A stretch of 64,000 bases of DNA from positions 34,507,163 to 34,571,162 of the forward strand of contig OY755240.1 in the NCBI GenBank assembly GCA_963576725.1. The letters are read 5' to 3'. This stretch comes from Azorinus chamasolen. Lineage: Eukaryota; Mollusca; Bivalvia; Cardiida; Solecurtidae. Below are positions 20,343 to 30,655 of this stretch, piece by piece (the first letter of the stretch is position 1; each line of letters begins with the position of its first letter). The notes beneath the pieces were generated by a model. That model was not told where the DNA came from. It saw only the letters and a list, made by a program, of their open reading frames with translations, and made no database searches. The position numbers and the translations under genes were made by a program.

Positions 20343-20548
20343 CTCTTTCCCTGCCACATAGTATCGTTTGCAAAATGTGTCGTCCACTCCAGTTTTCGAT
20401 GGTATAATTTTCTCTCAATTTCATTCAAACACATAACCACAGTAACAAACAGTTTGGATCCTGATGAGACACTGAGTTACTCGGCGTCTCATCTGTATCT
20501 AAACTGCATGCCTAGATGGTTACAGAGGCGACATTGGTGGTGAAAGAG
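20343..20548 (+). mobile_element. B-type TTAA MITE, diverged
   Basis: Flanked by TTAA 20339-20342 and 20549-20552. Tips CTCTTTCCCTGCCAC / GTGGTGAAAGAG. The hairpin AACAGTTTGGATCCTGATGA..GGCGTCTCATCTG is present. At 206 bp its length equals the intact copies at 28945 and 43616. Confidence 0.8.
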
Positions 20549-20883
20549 TTAAACAAATAAAGCATACTATGAAAACGACGTACACCTAACTGCTGGTTAT
20601 ACGCATGTGAACTGAATGCTCTTTAGAATTTTTGCTGCTTAAGACAGCATACTCATTATCGTAATCATTATCCTGTAGTCATTATCGTAATCATTATAAT
20701 GTAGTCATTATCGTAATCATTATCCTGTAGTTACAGTTGATATATATTCCAACTCTAATCTGCAGCAATCTTAGAACTGATTCGTCCAATTCTCTGAGAA
20801 ACTATTCATCGATTGTCAGTTACTCCTCGATTTAGTTCGTTTTGCAGACGCTTGCCAGGTCGTACTTACAGGATAAACCTTAA

Positions 20884-21437
20884 CTCTTTCAGTGTCATCT
20901 GCTGGACACATTGTCATCTGCTGTCATCGACTGAACACAGAACACATTGTCATCGACTGAACACATAGCCATCGGCTGAACACATTGTAATCTGATGAAC
21001 ACATTGTCATCGACTGAACGCAGAACACATTGTAATCGACTGAACACATAGCCATCGGCTGAACACATTTTCATCTGATGAACACATTGTCATCGGCTGA
21101 ACACATTGTCATCGGCTGAACACATTGTCGTTTGCTGGACGTATTGTCATCTGTTGGACACATTGTCGTCTGCTGGACGCATTGTCGTCTGCTGGATACA
21201 TTGTCATCTGTTGGACACATTGTCGTCTGCTGGACGCATTGTCGTCTGCTGGATACATTGTCGTCTGCTGCAAACAGTATCGTCTGCGGGAATCATTGTC
21301 GTCTGCTGGACACATTTGCATCTACTATAAGTTTTATAATGAGCGCTTGTTAAACATAACAAACAGACTGCCGTCTCATCTAAATAAAAACTGATAGCAT
21401 ATGATATGACGACCCGTTTTCGTGACACTGAAGTGGT
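20884..21437 (+). mobile_element. B-like TTAA MITE containing a 19-bp satellite
   Basis: TTAACTCTTTCAGTGTCA at 20880 and TGACACTGAAGTGGTTAA ending near 21440 form inverted tips. Almost all of the interior is the 19-bp array at 20893-21318, followed by AT-rich sequence. Confidence 0.65.
20893..21318 (+). repeat. 19 bp satellite, ~22 copies
   Basis: The unit is CATTGTCGTCTGCTGGACA, with a CATCGACTGAACA variant in the first half. GTCGTCTGCT is also the subterminal motif of B-type MITEs (CTGTCGTCTGC at 28967). Reading frames over the array on both strands are artefacts. Confidence 0.9.
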
Positions 21438-21529
21438 TAATATCTAACCTGCTGAGACAATCTGTCTATACAATATTTACCCACTTTTTCAATATTCAAA
21501 CAATAATCAGTATGTCTACAAACTTTCAA

Positions 21530-21636
21530 TTAGACTGTCAAACTGTTAGGATCCTGATGAGACGCAGAGTTATTCGGCGTCTTATCTGCATCCAAACTGT
21601 TTGCATAGGCAATCACTCATCCGCCCGCAGCAAGTT
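21530..21636 (+). mobile_element. B-type MITE, right portion
   Basis: AAACTGTTAGGATCCTGATGAGACGC, GAGTTATTCGGCGTC and CCAAACTGTTTGCATAGGCA form the B hairpin. CCCGCAGCAAGTTAA closes the element. The left tip is not recognisable. Confidence 0.6.
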
Positions 21637-21639
21637 AAA

Positions 21640-22610
21640 GAATAAATTATTTTTCCGAAGGTCGTCTCATTTGAACTTGAATTTAACGCCCTATCAAAAG
21701 TCTCTCTCTTTTGTCATTCACCACGACACTGAATAACTTATAATGGTGTTTGTGTCGTTTTGAAAGTTTGCGTATACACGTATTTATATACAACAACAGA
21801 ATGTCGGGGTGGTTCCACGACAAACTTCCAGATGATACGTCTAACTGTACGTGTAGGGAACTGTGGTGCAAATGTATACGTGGTTATAAACCCTTTATAT
21901 GATGTCTTGGAATGCTAACTATCTACAGTTCATTCAGTATTAATGGTTTAAAGCCGCTAGGTGATTTTGGACGACAAATAATTCGGGCCCTGATTAGAGG
22001 GCTGCTAGAGGGGGAGCTCTGTGAGTGTGCACTGAAATGCCAGTACACTAGTTTCCAACTACCAACAGTTTAAATAACACATTGAAGTGGATGAAGAGTA
22101 GACCGTATTGGACTTGAATTTTGAATTCATCTGGTCGACTATAAGGATTAAATTTTGATTGCCAACCGCTCAGATTAAAACAAGAACATCAAGGTTTGAT
22201 CGACAATAAAGAGTAAATACTCGCCGAAAGGTAATCCGAAAGTCCTGTTCATTATGTCCCTTTTATCTGGCACGCTCATTATGTCCCTTTTAGCTGTCAC
22301 TCTTTCGTTGACTTTCTTATTTTCGCTGTTTGTAACTACGGTATAACACAGAGTCTTAAAAGCAGGTGGTTGCTTAATACAGGGCAAACGAAACACAGAA
22401 AGATCCTATTAGAGTGTTCTGAATTACTTTTCATCTGTATTAAGCTTCCGTCAACTACAGGCTCATAATTAGATCTCTTCTCTTCTTTAAGACAGGTACT
22501 ACTGAATAGACGTTTTAGGAAATTGCTATTATTCTTTTCAATATCCCACATCCATCAGTTTTCTGTGTATAACCACATCCATCATTTTTCTGTCTATAAC
22601 AATAACATCT
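21640..22610. other. Intergenic DNA, no gene recognised
   Basis: Only short overlapping frames. A near-duplicate CACATCCATCA-TTTTCTGT motif occurs at 22548 and 22575. Confidence 0.4.
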
Positions 22611-22651
22611 ACCAACAATGACTTCTCAAAATAAGTTTAATTCTCAGTCAT

Positions 22652-22854
22652 ACCTCATTGATATTCATAACAGAAATGATGACATCAAAATGACATAAAT
22701 GGCATAAAACGACAGAAACTGCAACGTCAGATCTAATTCATTCCCTAAGCAAACAGAGTAGACCCCGATCAGACAGCTCCTATAGGAACCGTCTGATCGG
22801 CAACTACTCTGGCACACTACATGCGCAGGTATTTATAGAGTTATTGGTTAAGGC
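22652..22854 (-). mobile_element. A-type MITE, reverse orientation
   Basis: The reversed right half (TGATATTCATAACAGAAATG, ATGACATCAAAATGAC) precedes the hairpin 22748-22815 (GCAAACAGAGTAGACCCCGA..CCTATAGG). GGTATTTATAGAG and TTGGTTAA follow. Confidence 0.65.
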
Positions 22855-22929
22855 AGGCGATAGCTTACATTGTACTACTGGACAGCGGTATACAGAAAGC
22901 TCCCAGAAGAGTGTTCTGTACATTAACCC

Positions 22930-23151
22930 TTTCCTCCATAAATACGCCTTTCTACGCCTCTGTAAAAGTCACTTTATGAAACTATTGTGATAAAAAGAGC
23001 ATTTGCTTCTATAGGATCAAATGCTCTATTTGTTACAATGGTTTCAAACTACAATATTCTAAAAGTTTCCTTTTCTCTAGTTAGTATGCTCCTTTTGTGT
23101 AGATTTATTCCAAGAGGTTGGATCTAAAAATAGCCTATGGAGGAACAAGTT
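22930..23151 (+). mobile_element. G-type TTAA MITE
   Basis: TTAACCCTTTCCTCCATA and TATGGAGGAACAAGTTAA are the tips. The hairpin GAGCATTTGCTTCTATAGGA..CAAATGCTC lies in the middle. TTTCCTTTTCTCTAGTTAG and AGATTTATTCCAAGAGG follow, as in the 27757 copy. Confidence 0.78.
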
Positions 23152-23282
23152 AACCCACTGGTACCCAGTGTCACTTAAAACGGACAGAAGCAAACAGTAC
23201 AGCCCCTGACTAGAGGCATATTGAAGGAGCCCTGATCAGGAACTTGCACTATTTGCTGAACAAGTCGATGTCAATAGCTTAA

Positions 23283-23491
23283 CTCTTCGCTTGCTACTCA
23301 CGTCAATATACCTACCTGTAAATAGTGAAGACCCAGATGAGACAGCTCCTGCAAGTTGATTGTGCAACCAGTGCACTCCACAGCAGTGGTTGCTCAGCGC
23401 AATACTTGTACACAGTGAAGATATATGTAATTATACAACAGGGCATGGGTATAGAAGGAGAAATGTATTTTAAAATTCAGCAAGCGAATGG
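23283..23491 (+). mobile_element. C-type TTAA MITE with half of the hairpin deleted
   Basis: TTAA at 23279-23282 and 23492-23495. Tip CTCTTCGCTTGCTACTCACG. The left arm TAGTGAAGACCCAGATGAGA and AGCTCCTGCA run straight into AGTTGATTGTGCAACC: the right arm present in the 30656 and 45603 copies is missing. The rest of the right half is intact. Confidence 0.82.
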
Positions 23492-23499
23492 TTAAACAA

Positions 23500-24270
23500 G
23501 CAAATACTGTGTGTGCTAGGTCCCTCTACATACAAAATGGATGGGTTCCAAGGTCAAATCTGGATGGGCTTGCCTTAAGTTATATGGGAAAAAATTAGTT
23601 AACAATGAATGGTTTTTAAAGCTTTATATGGTCGGTTCAGATAGAGTCTACAGCACGTCATAACTTATAACTTTCTCATTGCTTTCAGCTGCTTTATTTA
23701 ACACTTTTTTGTTCCAAATTTATAGCTATCGTCTGCAGTCAAGATTCATTAAAAGATATTCATAAAATGAAGGACAGGGTGAAAATGTCAAGGGAATAAA
23801 ACAGACAAGTAGCTAGAGGTAGAGTGAAACAGTGAAGTCCCTCATCAGACACTGGCTGGAACAGGCGACGTGTGATCTGGGGCTGAACTGTTTGTCTTCG
23901 TGTGTTCTCGTGACATCGGCGGTGAAGGAGTTAAAGACCATGATGAGAATTTATTGTTAATAACGTATATTCACGAAGCGCATATAAGCATGCTTAAACA
24001 TTACTGTTATTGTTTTAAATTTGTTTATAATATGTTTAGCTTTATATTTATCTACATATTAATATTTAATGTATATAACTTTTGTTTCGACCAAACCTTC
24101 AAGGTCGGGATAATCGGCGGGGAAATATATCATAATCAAGGACTATTATTATGAAACCTTGAATGGAAATCATATTTTGATAGTACTGCTACAGTAAGCA
24201 ATGTATTTGGTGATTGTCATTTATTGAGTAATTGGATTATTTACCTGATATATAAGCTTTTTCACATCGT
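23500..24270. other. Intergenic DNA, one degraded hairpin
   Basis: CAGTGAAGTCCCTCATCAGACAC..GTGATCTGGGGCTGAACTGT at about 23830-23890 is a diverged hairpin of the same plan. No gene was recognised; the frame 23900-24154 is hydrophobic, AT-driven and unsupported. Confidence 0.45.
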
Positions 24271-24289
24271 TATCAAGTAATCATTGACT

Positions 24290-24989
24290 CCACAAATGCA
24301 CGTTTTCTCGGCATTGCGAACATAGTAGACCCAGATGAGACGGTTCCTATGTGATGACGGTCTGTTCTGCTGATCTGAGTCTACCGTATTTAACATAGAT
24401 CTGAGTCTACCGTATTTAACATAGATCTGAGTCTACCGTATTTAACATAGATCTGAGTCTACCGTATTTAACATAGATCTGAGTCTACCGTATTTAACAT
24501 AGATCTGAGTCTACCGTATTTAACATAGATCTGAGTCTACCGTATTTAACATAGATCTGAGTCTACCGTATTTAACATAGATCTGAGTCTACCGTATTTA
24601 ACATAGATCTGGGTCTACCGTATTTAACATAGATCTGGGTCTACCGTATTTAACATAGATCTGGGTCTACCGTATTTAACATAGATCTGGGTCTACCGTA
24701 TTTAACATAGATCTGAGTCTACCGTATTTAACATAGATCTGAGTCTACCGTATTTAACATAGATCTGAGTCTACCGTATTTAACATAGATCTCAGTCTAC
24801 CGTATTTAACATAGATCTCAGTCTACCGTATTTAACATAGATCTCAGTCTACCGTATTTAACATAGATCTCAGTCTACCTTGTTTCTGACAAAGGAAACT
24901 ATTCCCGTGTTCACACGCCATTATGAAAATAATCTAATTCATATTCATGATGTAATTTATTCTTACATGAATATCTATGAGGTAACGAG
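24290..24989 (+). mobile_element. A-type MITE swollen by an internal satellite
   Basis: The left arm GCGAACATAGTAGACCCAGA (24316-24335) and centre precede the array. After it come GTTCACACGCCATTATG, TAATCTAATTCATATTCATG and ATGAGGTAACGAG, then TTAA 24990-24993: the standard A right half. The satellite occupies exactly the right hairpin arm. Confidence 0.8.
24372..24880 (+). repeat. 26 bp satellite, ~19.5 copies, derived from an A hairpin arm
   Basis: The unit is GATCTGAGTCTACCGTATTT plus AACATA. Copies are almost identical and differ only at GAGTC/GGGTC/CAGTC; the three variants occur in contiguous blocks. The unit matches the A right arm GATCTGGGTCTACTCTGTTT. Confidence 0.95.
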
Positions 24990-25061
24990 TTAATGGATAG
25001 TCTTGCAAATTCTCTGCGTTTTATCCTTATACACTAAAACCTTGCTAATTGCAACACTCAA

Positions 25062-25390
25062 ATGAGGATCACTATCGCTTTGTATAATATCTTTCTTTGT
25101 ATCATTAAAGCTGTGTATCTTTATCGCTTTGTATCACTGGCGATTTGTATCATTATCGCTTTGTATCATTACATTTGTATCATTATCGCTTTGTATCATA
25201 TACATGTACTTGTATCATTGTCGCCTCGTATCATTATCGCTTTTGTATCATTACGATTTGTATCATTATTCGCTTTATATCATTATCGCTTTATACATGT
25301 ATCATTATCTTTGTATCATTATCGCTTTGTATAAGTATATTTTATACTTATCTTTGTATCAGTATCGCTTTGTATCATTATCGCTTTAAT
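25062..25390 (+). repeat. 16 bp satellite, ~20 copies, irregular
   Basis: The unit GTATCATTATCGCTTT is interspersed with shorter variants and CATGTACTT-type insertions. Three overlapping reading frames here are artefacts. Confidence 0.9.
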
Positions 25391-25394
25391 TGTC

Positions 25395-25551
25395 ATCCTT
25401 TTCCCTGTTGAATATTCATATGAGAAATAATGACATCATAGATCTACTTATTTATTATCTGATGTTTATAATGGTATACATGTATGTACACATGAGTACT
25501 TGGTAAAAACCGTAGAATCAGATATCATAATCTATAATTGATTCACTCTAT
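25395..25551 (-). mobile_element. A-type MITE fragment, reverse, cut by a SINE
   Basis: CCTTTTCCCTGTTGAATATTCATATGAGAAATAATGAC-type sequence (about 25396-25434) through GTAGAATCAGATATCATAATC to GATTCACTCTA matches 26312-26460. The SINE begins where the match ends. Confidence 0.65.
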
Positions 25552-25888
25552 ATTGTAGTGGTAACGCGCTTGAGTACCAATCCGGAGGTCCGGAGTTCAA
25601 ATCCCGGTACCTCACGGAAGATTCAGAGACGCTTTTCAGTGTCTCCCATCCGCACGAGGTTACCTCGTCTCCACCCAGGGGTTAAAATGAGTACATGTGA
25701 GGGTCACTAGCCGGTACTGCGGCTGCATGATTGCGCCATATGTTAGCAGTGCTCAATATTGTAGGCGAATGACTCAGTGACCAGGGGAGTAAATGTACGG
25801 TAGGCTGAGCGGTCATACGGATTGATAGTAGACTATAACTATATGTATGTTTTTAAAGCGCTCCTCTGTCCCAAACAAATAAAATGAA
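25552..25888 (+). mobile_element. tRNA-derived SINE, ~335 bp
   Basis: The A-box region GTAGTGGTAACGCGC (25555-25569) and B-box AGTTCAAATCCCGG (25594-25607) form a tRNA-like head ending near 25614. A body follows with CCGCACGAGGTTACCTCG (hairpin), GGGTTAAAATGAGTAC, TAGCCGGTACTGCGGCTG and GACTCAGTGACCAGGGG, ending CAAACAAATAAAATGAAA. Pol III internal promoters are expected (family knowledge). No second copy lies in the window. Confidence 0.8.
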
Positions 25889-26311
25889 ACTCGGGCAACG
25901 AGGGATATGATTTCCGTTATTGCAGACAAAAATATTTAAGAAAAGAAATGGATATTCATGGCGAATAAGGTAAATATAATTATAGATATAATGCAACTTG
26001 GTCATTTCAGACATTGACCAGATGACTACTACTTGAAGCCGTCTGTTTTTGGTGTACTGTGTTTATAATTGTGTTTAAAGGCACTTCTATCAGGTAACGG
26101 TTTAACGCACAAAACCTTTATGACTCCTGCGTAAACGATCAATTGAACGTTAGACGTATTTATGCCCTTCGGATTCGGTCCAGATTATCTGAAACTATTG
26201 ACAGGACGTAAGCCTACATTGACCCTGACGAGAGGCCAGGTTATCCGGCGTTATATCTGGACCCAAGTCATTCTCAAATTTGCAAGCCATGTAGTGCTGA
26301 ACAAGATAATG

Positions 26312-26577
26312 GTTATCCCTTTCCCTGTTGAATATTCATATGAGAAATAATGACATCATACTTATTTATTAACTGATTATTTCATAATGGTATATGTACA
26401 CATGAGTGTTTGGTATTGGTACAAACTGCAGAATCAGATATCATAATCTATAATTGATTAAGCAGACACAGCAGACCCTGCGGTGTACACACAGCAGACC
26501 CTGAGTTCTACACACAGCAGACTCTAAGGTCTACACTGAACAAATGCGTGAAAAAACTTTTGCATGAAGGAAAGAGT
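26312..26577 (-). mobile_element. A-type MITE, reverse, hairpin replaced by three arm copies
   Basis: TTATCCCTTTCCCTGTTGAA at the left and GGAAAGAGTTAA at the right. In place of the hairpin, ACACAGCAGACCCT..GTCTACAC-like arm segments occur three times in tandem (26464-26540). This looks like an early stage of arm amplification. Confidence 0.65.
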
Positions 26578-26717
26578 TAAAGAATATTTTATGCAGATGA
26601 CACTTGTAGAGAAGAGGGGTGTTTCAGAACTGAAAGTTACAACATTTCTCCGCCAAACCCTATGATGATGCTACTCATTAGAATCCTCGGCGATACTAAA
26701 CAGGATTGGGCTGATAA

Positions 26718-27475
26718 ATAGATTAGTATGCACGTGATCTTAGAAATAAGCAGTTTTGACAGATCAGTATGCACGTGATCTTAGAAATAAGCGGTTTTGA
26801 CAGATCAGTATGCACGTGATCTTAGAAACCAGAGGTTTTGATAGATTAGTATGCACGTGATCTTAGAAATAAACGGTTTTCATAGATCAATATACACGTG
26901 ATCTTAGAAATAAGCGGTTTTCATAGATCAATATACACGTGATCTTAGAAATAAGAAGTTTTCAAAGATCAATGTGCACGTGATCTTAGAAATAAGATGT
27001 TTTCATAGATCCGTATGCACGTGATCTTAGAAATAAGCGGTTTTCATAGATCAATATACACGTGATCTTAGAAATAAGAAGTTTTCATAGATCAATATAC
27101 ACGTGATCTTAGAAATAAGAAGTTTTCATAGATCAATATACACGTGATCTTAGAAATAAGAGGTTTTCATAGATCAATATACACGTCGAACACAATTAGG
27201 TCATGACTAAAACATCGACCGCACGGAACTGAATAACACAAGACCGCAAAATCACAACCGGTCACAGAAATAAGCGGTTTTCATAGATCACTATACACGT
27301 GATCTTAGAAATAAGAAGTTTTCATAGATCAATATACACGTGATCTTAGAAATAAGAAGTTTTGATAGATTAGTATGCACGTGATCTTAGAAATAAGAAG
27401 TTTTCATAGATCAATATACACGTGATCTTAGAAATAAGAGGTTTTCATAGATCCGTATGCACGTGATCTTCAGCC
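26718..27475 (+). repeat. 41 bp satellite with an E-box in each unit, ~17 copies
   Basis: The unit is AGATCAATATACACGTGATC..TTAGAAATAAG..GTTTTCAT. CACGTGATC is kept in virtually every copy while ATATA/GTATG varies. A 70-bp unrelated segment (27187-27258) interrupts the array. Confidence 0.93.
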
Positions 27476-27577
27476 ATGCAGAGTTTCATAGTTTAGTGAA
27501 TAATAGATAAAGGACACTCAAGAAAATGTGTTTTTATTATCGTCTAAAACTGTCATCTGCTATTGAATATTAACCCT

Positions 27578-28010
27578 CCTCTACTCCTGTTATTCATGTG
27601 AGGAATAAGGAGATTATAAATGTCAACTAGCTGAATAGTTGATGTTCTAATTTATAATTGCAAAGTAAACAGAAATACTTGGCCATGGTAGAAACTGTAG
27701 AATCAGATCTGTATCATCCCATGAACAAACACAGCAGATCCCAATCGCATTATTAACCCATTACCTCATACTGACGACTTTTGGCGACTCTGTAAAAGTC
27801 ACTTTGTGAAACCATTGTGATAAATAGAGCATTTGCTCCTACAGGAGCAAATGCTCTATTTATCACTATGGTTTCAAACTACAAAATTCTAAAAGTTTCC
27901 TTTTCTCTAGTTAATGCTCCTTTTCGGTAGATTTATTCAAAGAGGTTGTATCTAAAAATAGCCTATGAGGTAATGGGTTAAGATCGCATTATTAAGATTG
28001 TCAAACTAGG
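27578..28010 (-). mobile_element. A-type MITE fragment, reverse, hosting a G-type MITE
   Basis: CTGTTATTCATGTGAGGAAT, GTAGAATCAGATCTGTATC and ACAAACACAGCAGATCCCAA are reversed A sequence. The G element sits inside it at 27757-27977. Confidence 0.55.
27757..27977 (+). mobile_element. G-type TTAA MITE, complete, 14-bp perfect tips
   Basis: TTAA at 27753-27756 and 27978-27981. Tips CCCATTACCTCATA / TATGAGGTAATGGG. The hairpin GAGCATTTGCTCCTACAGGA..GCAAATGCTC is near perfect (about 27824-27860). The segment ATCGCATTATTAA lies on both sides, longer than a simple TTAA duplication. Confidence 0.88.
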
Positions 28011-28186
28011 TTGTACATGAGTTGACTTCGCCTCTCGTCGGGATAAATATTTTTAACGGATTCGTTCAGACCCTGTTTAGTTCTCTGAAATTTACTGGTG
28101 CAATAACTATTGTTGTGTCAGTGAAAATTTATACCTACCTATACCTAAATAAACAAGTTTATTAATTTAGTGTGGCGACAGGTTAA

Positions 28187-28392
28187 CCCTTACATCGCTT
28201 ATACAACCTGACTCGTATCTCCAAACAGCTTGGATCCAGATCAGACTCCGAGCAACTCGCCATCTCCTTAGGATCCAAGCTGGTTGGACTCGATTTACAG
28301 TTTTAAAACAAGCTTGATAGAATCGGGTGTAGTTAAAATGATACGAGATGTACAATTCAACAGGCAGTATGCATTCCCAGCGGGTAAGAGCT
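28187..28392 (-). mobile_element. F-type TTAA MITE
   Basis: TTAACCCTTACATCGC at the left. The hairpin CAAACAGCTTGGATCCAGAT..GGATCCAAGCTGGTTGGACTC is followed by AGCTTGATAGAATCGGGTG and CAGCGGGTAAGAGC. Confidence 0.65.
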
Positions 28393-28499
28393 AATCTTTC
28401 ATTTCTACGTACCCTTTGATAGACATGGAAATTCATAAACAGGCCATACGATCGTCTAACCAAACAGGAGAACAATATTCCTTGTTTGTCCCTAACACG

Positions 28500-28900
28500 C
28501 ACAAGCGCCTCTTATCCTCCCTTACTTGAGATTTCAATGGGCATGGGGCGGAAGTCAATACAAGTAAACAGTTGTAATAGGACGTTGTGATAAATCATAC
28601 ACATACAGATGATCAATCAAATTGATTTTAATAAAACAGCTTGGATTCAGATCAGTTGCCCACTAATTCAACATAAACTTCTCCGGTAGTCATTTTTGAA
28701 GCACACAAAAGCTAGTAAATATTCTTTAAAAAAAATCCAAACGGAACATTATTTTAGGACGTATCTTGATATAGCATCTTAAAGATTACTATTGCGCATG
28801 TCCGTCTAGTTCCATCTTTTAAGCAGTTCGGGTCCTGATGAGACACCGATCTACTCGATGTCTCCTCTGGGTCCAAACTGTCTGCAAATATAATCCTAAC
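28500..28900. other. Intergenic DNA with one degraded B hairpin
   Basis: At about 28825-28885, AGCAGTTCGGGTCCTGATGA..TCCTCTGGGTCCAAACTG folds as the B hairpin. Nothing else was recognised. Confidence 0.45.
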
Positions 28901-28944
28901 TCTGTCTACAACAGTCCAAAGATGAACTCTTACCGCGGTATTAA

Positions 28945-29150
28945 CCCTTTCGCTGCCAAACTCTGTCGTCTGCTAACTTTGTCGTCTGCTACAAATTTTA
29001 TTCTCTTGATTTTCTTGATTTTTGTTTCAAAAACATAGTAACAGTAACAAACAGTTTGGATCCTGATGAGACGCCGAGTTACTCGGCGTCTCATCTGGAT
29101 CCAAACTGTTTGCATAGGTAATCACAGATCCGGAATTGGCAGCGAAAGGG
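28945..29150 (+). mobile_element. B-type TTAA MITE, intact reference copy
   Basis: 206 bp between TTAA 28941-28944 and 29151-29154. Perfect 15-bp tips CCCTTTCGCTGCCAA / TTGGCAGCGAAAGGG. Subterminal GTCGTCTGCT occurs twice. The hairpin at about 29049-29114 has AACAGTTTGGATCCTGATGA, centre GCCGAGTTACTCGGC, and ATCTGGATCCAAACTGTT. Nearly identical to 43616-43822, so recently active. Confidence 0.92.
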
Positions 29151-29154
29151 TTAA

Positions 29155-29285
29155 TGCTCTCCAGAAACTACTGGCCAAGTGTCAAACAGCTTGGATCCAG
29201 ATCAGGCGCAGAGTAACCTGGCGTCTCATCTGGATCCAAGCTGTTTGCAAATGTGAGTTAGGTCGGGGTGGTGAGATAAGGGCTA
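29155..29285 (-). mobile_element. F-type MITE fragment, sharing a TTAA with the B copy
   Basis: It starts directly after TTAA 29151-29154 with CCAGAAACTACTGGCC. The hairpin AACAGCTTGGATCCAGATCA..TCTGGATCCAAGCTGTTTG lies at about 29184-29250. It ends GATAAGGGCTAAC. Confidence 0.65.
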
Positions 29286-29611
29286 ACCAACAAAAGTCCA
29301 TAAATAACCAACTGGTTTTACTCAGCCCCACATTTCATATCGGGCACGGACTGAGAAAAGCCCCTAACAATACATCTATTGTTTACTAGAATTTATTAAA
29401 TTAAATTGATGGACAGAAAGGGATTACCACTAGTTAAATCAATACTGCTTCAACTGAGAGATGAATTAATTTTGTGACTTAATTTGTGGCATTGACAATT
29501 TTCAGTTATTGTGTGTCACCTATATCTCGTGGAGTAGTTTAAGCAGCCCAAGTAAGTGCAGAAATGCAAACTTCTGTAATTTCTAAATGCTTGCCTCGCG
29601 TGTTTTATTAA

Positions 29612-29858
29612 CCCTTTACGTCATATATACGCCGTTCTACGCATTTGCAAACAGAGTAGACCCAGATCAGGCGGCTCCTATAGAATTTGTCTGATCGAAA
29701 TCTGCTTTGTTTACTGATGGAATAATATATATATATACATGTATCTGGTTCAACAGTTTCTGCCATGGCAAAGATTTCATATGTCAATACGCCATTTTAA
29801 AAGTTAATCTAATTAACGATGTCATCATTTTAAACATGAATATCCATGGAGGAAAGGG
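29612..29858 (+). mobile_element. A-type TTAA MITE
   Basis: TTAA at 29608-29611, tip CCCTTTACGTCATATA, right tip CCATGGAGGAAAGGG. The hairpin 29645-29712 is diverged in its right arm. A right half with TTCTGCCATGGC and TAATCTAATTAACGATGTC follows. Confidence 0.82.
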
Positions 29859-29914
29859 TTTAACATGAATATCCATGGAGGAAAGGGTTTCATGAATATC
29901 CATGGAGGAAAGGG
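29859..29914 (+). repeat. Two extra copies of the A right tip (27-29 bp)
   Basis: The last 27 bases of the preceding MITE (CATGAATATCCATGGAGGAA..) are repeated twice more in tandem. A TTTAA or TTT junction separates them. Confidence 0.85.
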
Positions 29915-30099
29915 TTTAAGAAAATAACATGTGTGTGTGTGTGTCTTAATACTTGGGGAATATCACAATGCTCCTTATAATTGTTTGACATTGTGGTTTA
30001 GCGAGGTTGTATTGTATTGAATGCATACTACTACACGTCTAGTTTATGCATACTACTACACGTCTAGTTTATGTCAGTTATCCAACAGTTACATCAACC

Positions 30100-30320
30100 T
30101 AATATTCATGAATATCCATGAAAGAAATATTGACAATATGAATAGTATTTAGCTTATAATTACATATGAACACTGGACTGTTTGGTCATGGCTGAAATTG
30201 TGGAATAAGATCAATAGCATCATAAAAGCAAGCAGAGCAGTCTGATCATACACTTCCTAAGAAGCTGTCTGAGCTGGGTCTACATTGAATATATGTCTAT
30301 ACGGTTTGCTGTTAACCGTT
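30100..30320 (-). mobile_element. A-type MITE, reverse orientation
   Basis: AATATTCATGAATATCCATG, CTGTTTGGTCATGGCTGAAA and AAGCAAGCAGAGCAGTCTGA..GTCTGAGCTGGGTCTACATTG follow in reversed order, ending near GCTGTTAACC. Confidence 0.6.
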
Positions 30321-30655
30321 TTAGGACAGTAGGTAGTAGGCACATTTGCCTGAATAATTGATTGAACCAGGTTAGAAAAAATGGCATTGCTTTTGCAAAC
30401 AGTGTAGACCGATGCCAAAGTTTGAAGTGTTTTCAAATCAATTAAATTTGCAATATTTACTACATTGTTTGAGCATAAAGATAACTGAATTTGGTATTTT
30501 GACATTTGAAAGGTCTGTCCACAAATCATATGTGGAACAGGCATGCTGTGTGTTTGGCCAGTGGCCCGTCTAACATGCGACATTTCGTTACTGTAGACCG
30601 CGATCATCGTATGCTAGAACTAACGAGGGGTGCTGTTGTACGATTTTACTCTTAA

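Noticed and set aside
24372..24880. CRISPR-like array
   Set aside because: There are no unique spacers; units are contiguous 26-bp copies in a eukaryotic MITE. The same applies to all other arrays here.
30257..30607. 116-codon minus-strand frame
   Set aside because: It overlaps a reversed A MITE and adjoining AT-rich DNA; no domain, no splice signals, and it stops being open outside repeats.
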